Of a DNA stretch of 64,000 bases, positions 59,504-64,000 are shown piece by piece (position 1 is the first letter of the stretch; every line of letters starts with the position of its first letter). A model generated the notes under the pieces. That model saw only the letters and a list, made by a program, of their open reading frames with translations. It did no database searches and was not told the DNA's origin. A program made the translations under genes and the position numbers. This stretch comes from Pempheris klunzingeri (lineage: Eukaryota > Chordata > Actinopteri > Acropomatiformes > Pempheridae): contig NC_092016.1 of assembly GCF_042242105.1 (NCBI RefSeq), positions 6,462,501-6,526,500 of the forward strand, read 5' to 3'.

Positions 59504-62500
59504 AGTCTGAGAGTGTTTTAGGCTTCACAGCAGCAAGTGGGTCAGTCAGTGTTTGAGGCCTGGATGAGTTAAAGTGGGACAACCCAATAAATAATATGTA
59601 AAAAATATACTTACAATGCAGAAAAGGCTGCTGGAGCCTCTTTCTGCTGTCAGCTGCTGACAGAGACAGACCGGGTTGGTTATTCCCCGTCGACTCAACC
59701 TGCTGTGAGAAAAAACAGTCTCCACCGTTAAATGAATCAATTTAATCCGAAAATCAGATAATGTACCAGTGGGTGAAGTTATTTCACCAGTTAGACTTGA
59801 AGAGTTTCCTAATGACGACTCAACGTGCAGTCCAGATTCCAGTCACTCAAACTGGAGACTTCTTAAGACGAAAAAGACCATTTATAATTTAGACATTAAA
59901 CATGATAAGACAAGAGAATTTCTGGGCCAGTTTCTGTGGGTTGACTCCTCGCTGCAGACTGAGCGGATGATGCTGAGCGCTGTCTCCTGATACAAACACA
60001 CTCAGGCTAAAGAAGGGGAGTAAATGAATGAAAATCATACCTTGACCCAAAGTCTGAACAGGTCAAGTTCAGCAGTGTTTGACACCATGTTGAGGATGGA
60101 GAAAAAAAAATGTGAAGAAAGCTGTGATGTATTAAATATTGAATTGAAAGGATAAAAAAAACACCTTATCAGGCTGCAACCAAGTGCACTGCAGTAACAG
60201 TCTGGTTAAACTCAGTTCAATTTAAGGCTTTATTCAGTTTCCATTTGTCTCCAGGTGACTGTTCATCCACCACACTGTATCAGACAAATGAAAGCAGACA
60301 TCCTAAACTGAGTGAGTGATAAACACTGACCATGTGACTTCACTTAGTCAGTGTTGTCTGGAGGTTAAACTGTGACTTTAGAGAGCAGTTGGTTACATCA
60401 AATGCTGAGGTTTTTGCTTCCGCTTCCCCGGCAATTTATTACAGATTAGGTCACAACTTTGGACAAAAACCTGCATCTTGAATATCTTCAGACAACCAAA
60501 ACTCCAAACAGACTGAAGGACTGAACGCAGTGACGATAACCTGTAAAACAGCTGTTTGCCCATGAAATACGCACAGTCTGCCGCTCGAGTTCACCTCCTC
60601 CTCAAACATCACTCCCCTCTACTCTGTCTGAGGGCGAGAAACACCCACATATGTACTTCCATATCTAATGGTATATCCATAATGCAGCAGCACCTCTCTA
60701 CACTCCACCGGGCTGATGTGCTGAACACAAGTGGAGAAAATGTTTCTCAACTGAAGGGCCGTCCTTAAAGCCGAGCACTTTACATAATCCCCTCTGGGCG
60801 GAGATGAGATGAACGCTCGGCGTCACCGGCAGCACGAGGAGAGAATATAAACTTGAAGCTGACACGTTCAGGGCATGGTTTGATTGTTTGTTTACTCAGC
60901 GGGCAAGCTGGATGCTGGCCGGTCAGCTGAGACGAAGCATCATTTGCTGTTTGCTGCGGCTCCAGCACCGCCCCACCGACACCAGGCGAGGGCTGGCGTC
61001 TGCTGGTTTTTGGAGGCCAAAAAGCCAGCCGGGCGAGTCGGGACCAGCTGGCTGTGGCGCTGAGCCAGCAGCAGGACGGACTCATCACAGGGTGTCCTCG
61101 GGCTCGGACAGGTCTGAGACGGGACTGGACGGAGCTCAGAGAGTCAGCGGGAGGACAGTTCAGTCATTCGATTTCTGCCTGTCTGCTTGTTTCTCAGATG
61201 AATAATGTGGCGGTGAGCAGCGTCCGAGTGAGGACAGGTCTGAGTTATTTTTAGGAGAAAACAATACCGGTACATTTGTTCTGGTATTTATTTCAGTCTG
61301 AGAATGGAAGGAAGGAGATGAAAGAAGCTTTTTAATCATGCGGAGAGTGAAAAGCAAACATGAAACCTATAAATGTGGATCCTGATAATTCAGTTCTTAT
61401 ATACATGCAGTGCATCTTTACAAACTCATGTTGTTTGATGAAACAGGCAAAGCTTTATTTTGAATTCTACTGGGGGTCTCAAGGCTGAATTTTGGGGAAC
61501 TGTGTCTAAAATTATGCAGCAGACGTGTCGAATGCTGATATTCCTCCAAGAGAGTGTCCTAGAAAGTTGTTTATATTCCTCTAATTTGTTTTGCCAAGCA
61601 AATTTTGAGGGAAGCGTAACGGCTGCCTGAGTTTTTTTCCAGTGGAGGAGGCGCCACATTTATGCACCACACAGTGGCTGCAGAAGGTCAGAGGTCAGGT
61701 ATAGATGGTTTTGGCGTACAAAGTTCAGGACACCGGGGACCAGAGTTCACATCCTGAGTCCTGCCCGTTGTTTACTTTGGGCAACAGAAGCAAAAAGTGC
61801 TTTGAATTGTTTAAACCGATCATAAAAATCCTGCTTTAGTTGCTATGAGATTATATTGTAGGAAAACACACAAAATACATTGTCAAGGGACTTTTTTTGC
61901 AGATATATTCATGAAAAAGTTTCCTCGTTATGTGATTAAGGCGGCATTATGTTGCTCCCTAAACGTATTTGATGCTCCAAGTTAGTGTAATTACTAGAAG
62001 ACGGGGTTGGATGCTCTTATCTGAACTCCAGCTCTAATTATTCTCTGTGTTAGAGCGGATGGAGCTCAGGAAACTTTACACATGTAATTTCAACTGTTTC
62101 CAGATTTCAGACACTTTAAATTACTCTCAGCGTACACACGTGTGTCTCTGTTGACCAGATCATGAACCTGATTGAAATCCACCTTTGTTTTCGTCAGCAG
62201 TCCAGACGGTGGTGGTAATGCTCCTGAAGCTGTTTGGAGTGATGGATGCATTTACACCTCCTGGCTAGAGTGCGTCTGAAACCACCTCTGGAGGTGGTGA
62301 AATCGGATTTCAATCTGTCTTGAGTGCTTCTTGGATGCATTTACACTTGACTTTTGTGAGATCTGAGCCATCTGATCAGGCATGAAGCGACAGAGCGTGA
62401 ATGTGAAGGAGGCAGAAAGGATCATTTGGGTTTCTGAGTCCAGCCAGGACATTAAAACATTATGCTCATGAGAAGCAGCATTTTCCAGATTGATTATTAA

Positions 62501-64000
62501 AGCTCACTCCTTTATTTATTGATGCATTCAAATCCTTAAAATCAGTGACATTTTGTTGTTGTCTTCCTCTTCTCTGTAAATCAGAATTACAGCTAACATG
62601 TCTCCTTGTCGGCACACGGTTTTACTTGTGACTGATATTAAAGTAAAAGGGAACCTGAACAATAACCAAACCTAACCTGAAAAGGTTGTTAGAGCATTTT
62701 CTCTGTGGTGTTTCCATTATTTTGACCACAAAGGTAAGTTTGTGCTGATAACTGAGCGAGGTGTATGTGTTTCTCCAGCGTCGTTCTGACTGGTAGCAGC
62801 AGACACCGTCCCTCAGTTCACTGTAAGTCGCCTCAGAGGAAAATAAAACACAAAGAAAAGTTATTTTTCCTCTTCTGATGCTGACAGAGGATCTCTTCTT
62901 ATTCCAGCTTCCTTCTAATCACACGCTGAACTTCAGCTCACCTTGTTTCCTCCTCTGAGCTTCAAAAGACAGAACACCATGTGACCCAGGTTGATATCAG
63001 GCTGTTACACAGGAGTGTGTTTTCACTCTCTGTTCTGTCATGAGGGGTTTCAGACACCTCTGAGCATCGGATTTCCTTTACAGAACTTCAGACTTTCCCT
63101 TTTTTTCCAATTCAAGTACAGTTTGTGCTCAGCTGATGAACGAAGCTTGTGTGGACCGATCAGAACATGTCCAGTGTTAGATTTGCTTGTTGAAGTTGAA
63201 ACATTGCGTACAGTTCAGTTGAAGTTGGAGCAAACAACTTATCTGTGTAAGGTTTGTCATACATGTTGTAGTTTTATTTTCCTCAGGTGGCTTTAGCCTA
63301 CAACTTTACAGTCTAGTCTATAATTTGCACTAAATGCTATTAACAGGAAGAGGAAAGAAAATATTGAATTGTGTACTGATTAAGTTAATAATTCCGACAC
63401 AGTACCTCCTTTTATTTTGTCTTACTATTTAAATCACATCATTACGTGTGGTGCTGAAGCTGTTTGAAATATTTGAGTGAAAATATCTGAATCATTTTAC
63501 AAACTGTAGGCTGTGTGTGTCATGGATCTGGTTTATAATGAATTAATCTACCATCTTAAATAAAACTAGAAATATACATACAATTAACAGTAAATATACA
63601 TAGAATTTAATATAGAAGATTCTTTGACTCGCTGTATGTGACAATTGAATCATTACAGGATATTAATGAGTTTTTCTTCACCTTCACACTTAGTGGGTTG
63701 AAAATTGATTATTCTGTGCTTCATGTGAAGCCCCTCAAGAGTTTAATTTATTGTTGCTGAAGTTATTGGTTGTGACAGAATCATCGCTGATGATTCGTGA
63801 TGCGAAGGTGCGTTTCTGACAGAGAGCACAAAACTACAAGGATCTCCATGTTTGTAGAGAAAGCACACACGCTCTTTAGCATCTCACACATAGAAAAATC
63901 ACTCTAGATCAGGATCATTTTTATGAAGTAGTGCATCCTCCATCTCCTGGTGACTCCGAACAGCTGAGGAAACCAATGGAGCTCTCCCAAATATTGAATA

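Larger units (their letters stand above)
30128..64000 (+). other. grm8: First part of the large grm8 intron after coding exon 1
   Basis: The donor is at 30128 and no acceptor followed by the next receptor segment (beginning around IPQISYAS) was found before the window ends, so the intron exceeds 33.8 kb. Very large introns are usual for GRM8. Apart from the repeats and mobile elements listed separately, I see no gene on either strand. The stretches 30.2-32.7, 34.0-35.8, 43.9-47.0, 50.0-52.5 and 53.8-64.0 kb hold only short open frames without recognisable families. Confidence 0.7.

Noticed and set aside
30128..64000. Further grm8 coding exons
   Set aside because: I looked for the receptor text expected after LFK (IPQISYAS, then a GNYGESGV-like segment) and found none in the translated frames provided or by scanning.

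Overview
The window is nuclear DNA of a vertebrate, most likely a teleost fish. Genes are split by introns with GT-AG borders. The intergenic DNA is full of (TG)n/(CA)n microsatellites, short inverted-repeat transposons, a tRNA-type SINE and LINE tails of kinds common in ray-finned fish. There are no bacterial-style operons, and most short open frames are chance or repeat-derived. All function calls come from reading motifs and remembered protein families; nothing was aligned by program.

Layout. (1) 1-2970: repeats plus one possible terminal exon of an unidentified gene (974-1148). (2) 2974-11185 and 11525-21785: a direct (head-to-tail) tandem duplication. Each unit holds one complete ten-coding-exon gene of the acyl-CoA thioesterase / bile acid-CoA:amino acid N-acyltransferase (ACOT/BAAT) family, with a shared promoter-like segment and a non-coding 5' exon. 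Both copies (432 and 431 codons) keep every splice site, the reading frame and a Ser-Asp-His triad, so both look functional. The second unit is longer mainly through later insertions in its introns, including an inverted-repeat element and LINE-like tails. (3) 21786-26500: intergenic DNA with repeats and a LINE reverse-transcriptase remnant. (4) 26520-30127: a long CT tract, a CpG-rich promoter-like region and the first coding exon of a group III metabotropic glutamate receptor, best matched by grm8. (5) 30128-64000: only the first part of the large grm8 intron. It carries a composite MITE with an internal LINE fragment, a SINE, a second MITE, a minisatellite with higher-order structure and several degenerate tandem or dispersed repeats. 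No further grm8 exon was recognised.

The two ACOT/BAAT-like enzymes probably act on fatty acyl- or bile acyl-CoA thioesters. The glutamate receptor gene is an unrelated neighbour on the same strand. The most notable points are an excess of amino-acid-changing over silent differences between the two enzyme copies, concentrated just after the catalytic His, and a mobile-element-like segment with promoter motifs directly upstream of both copies.
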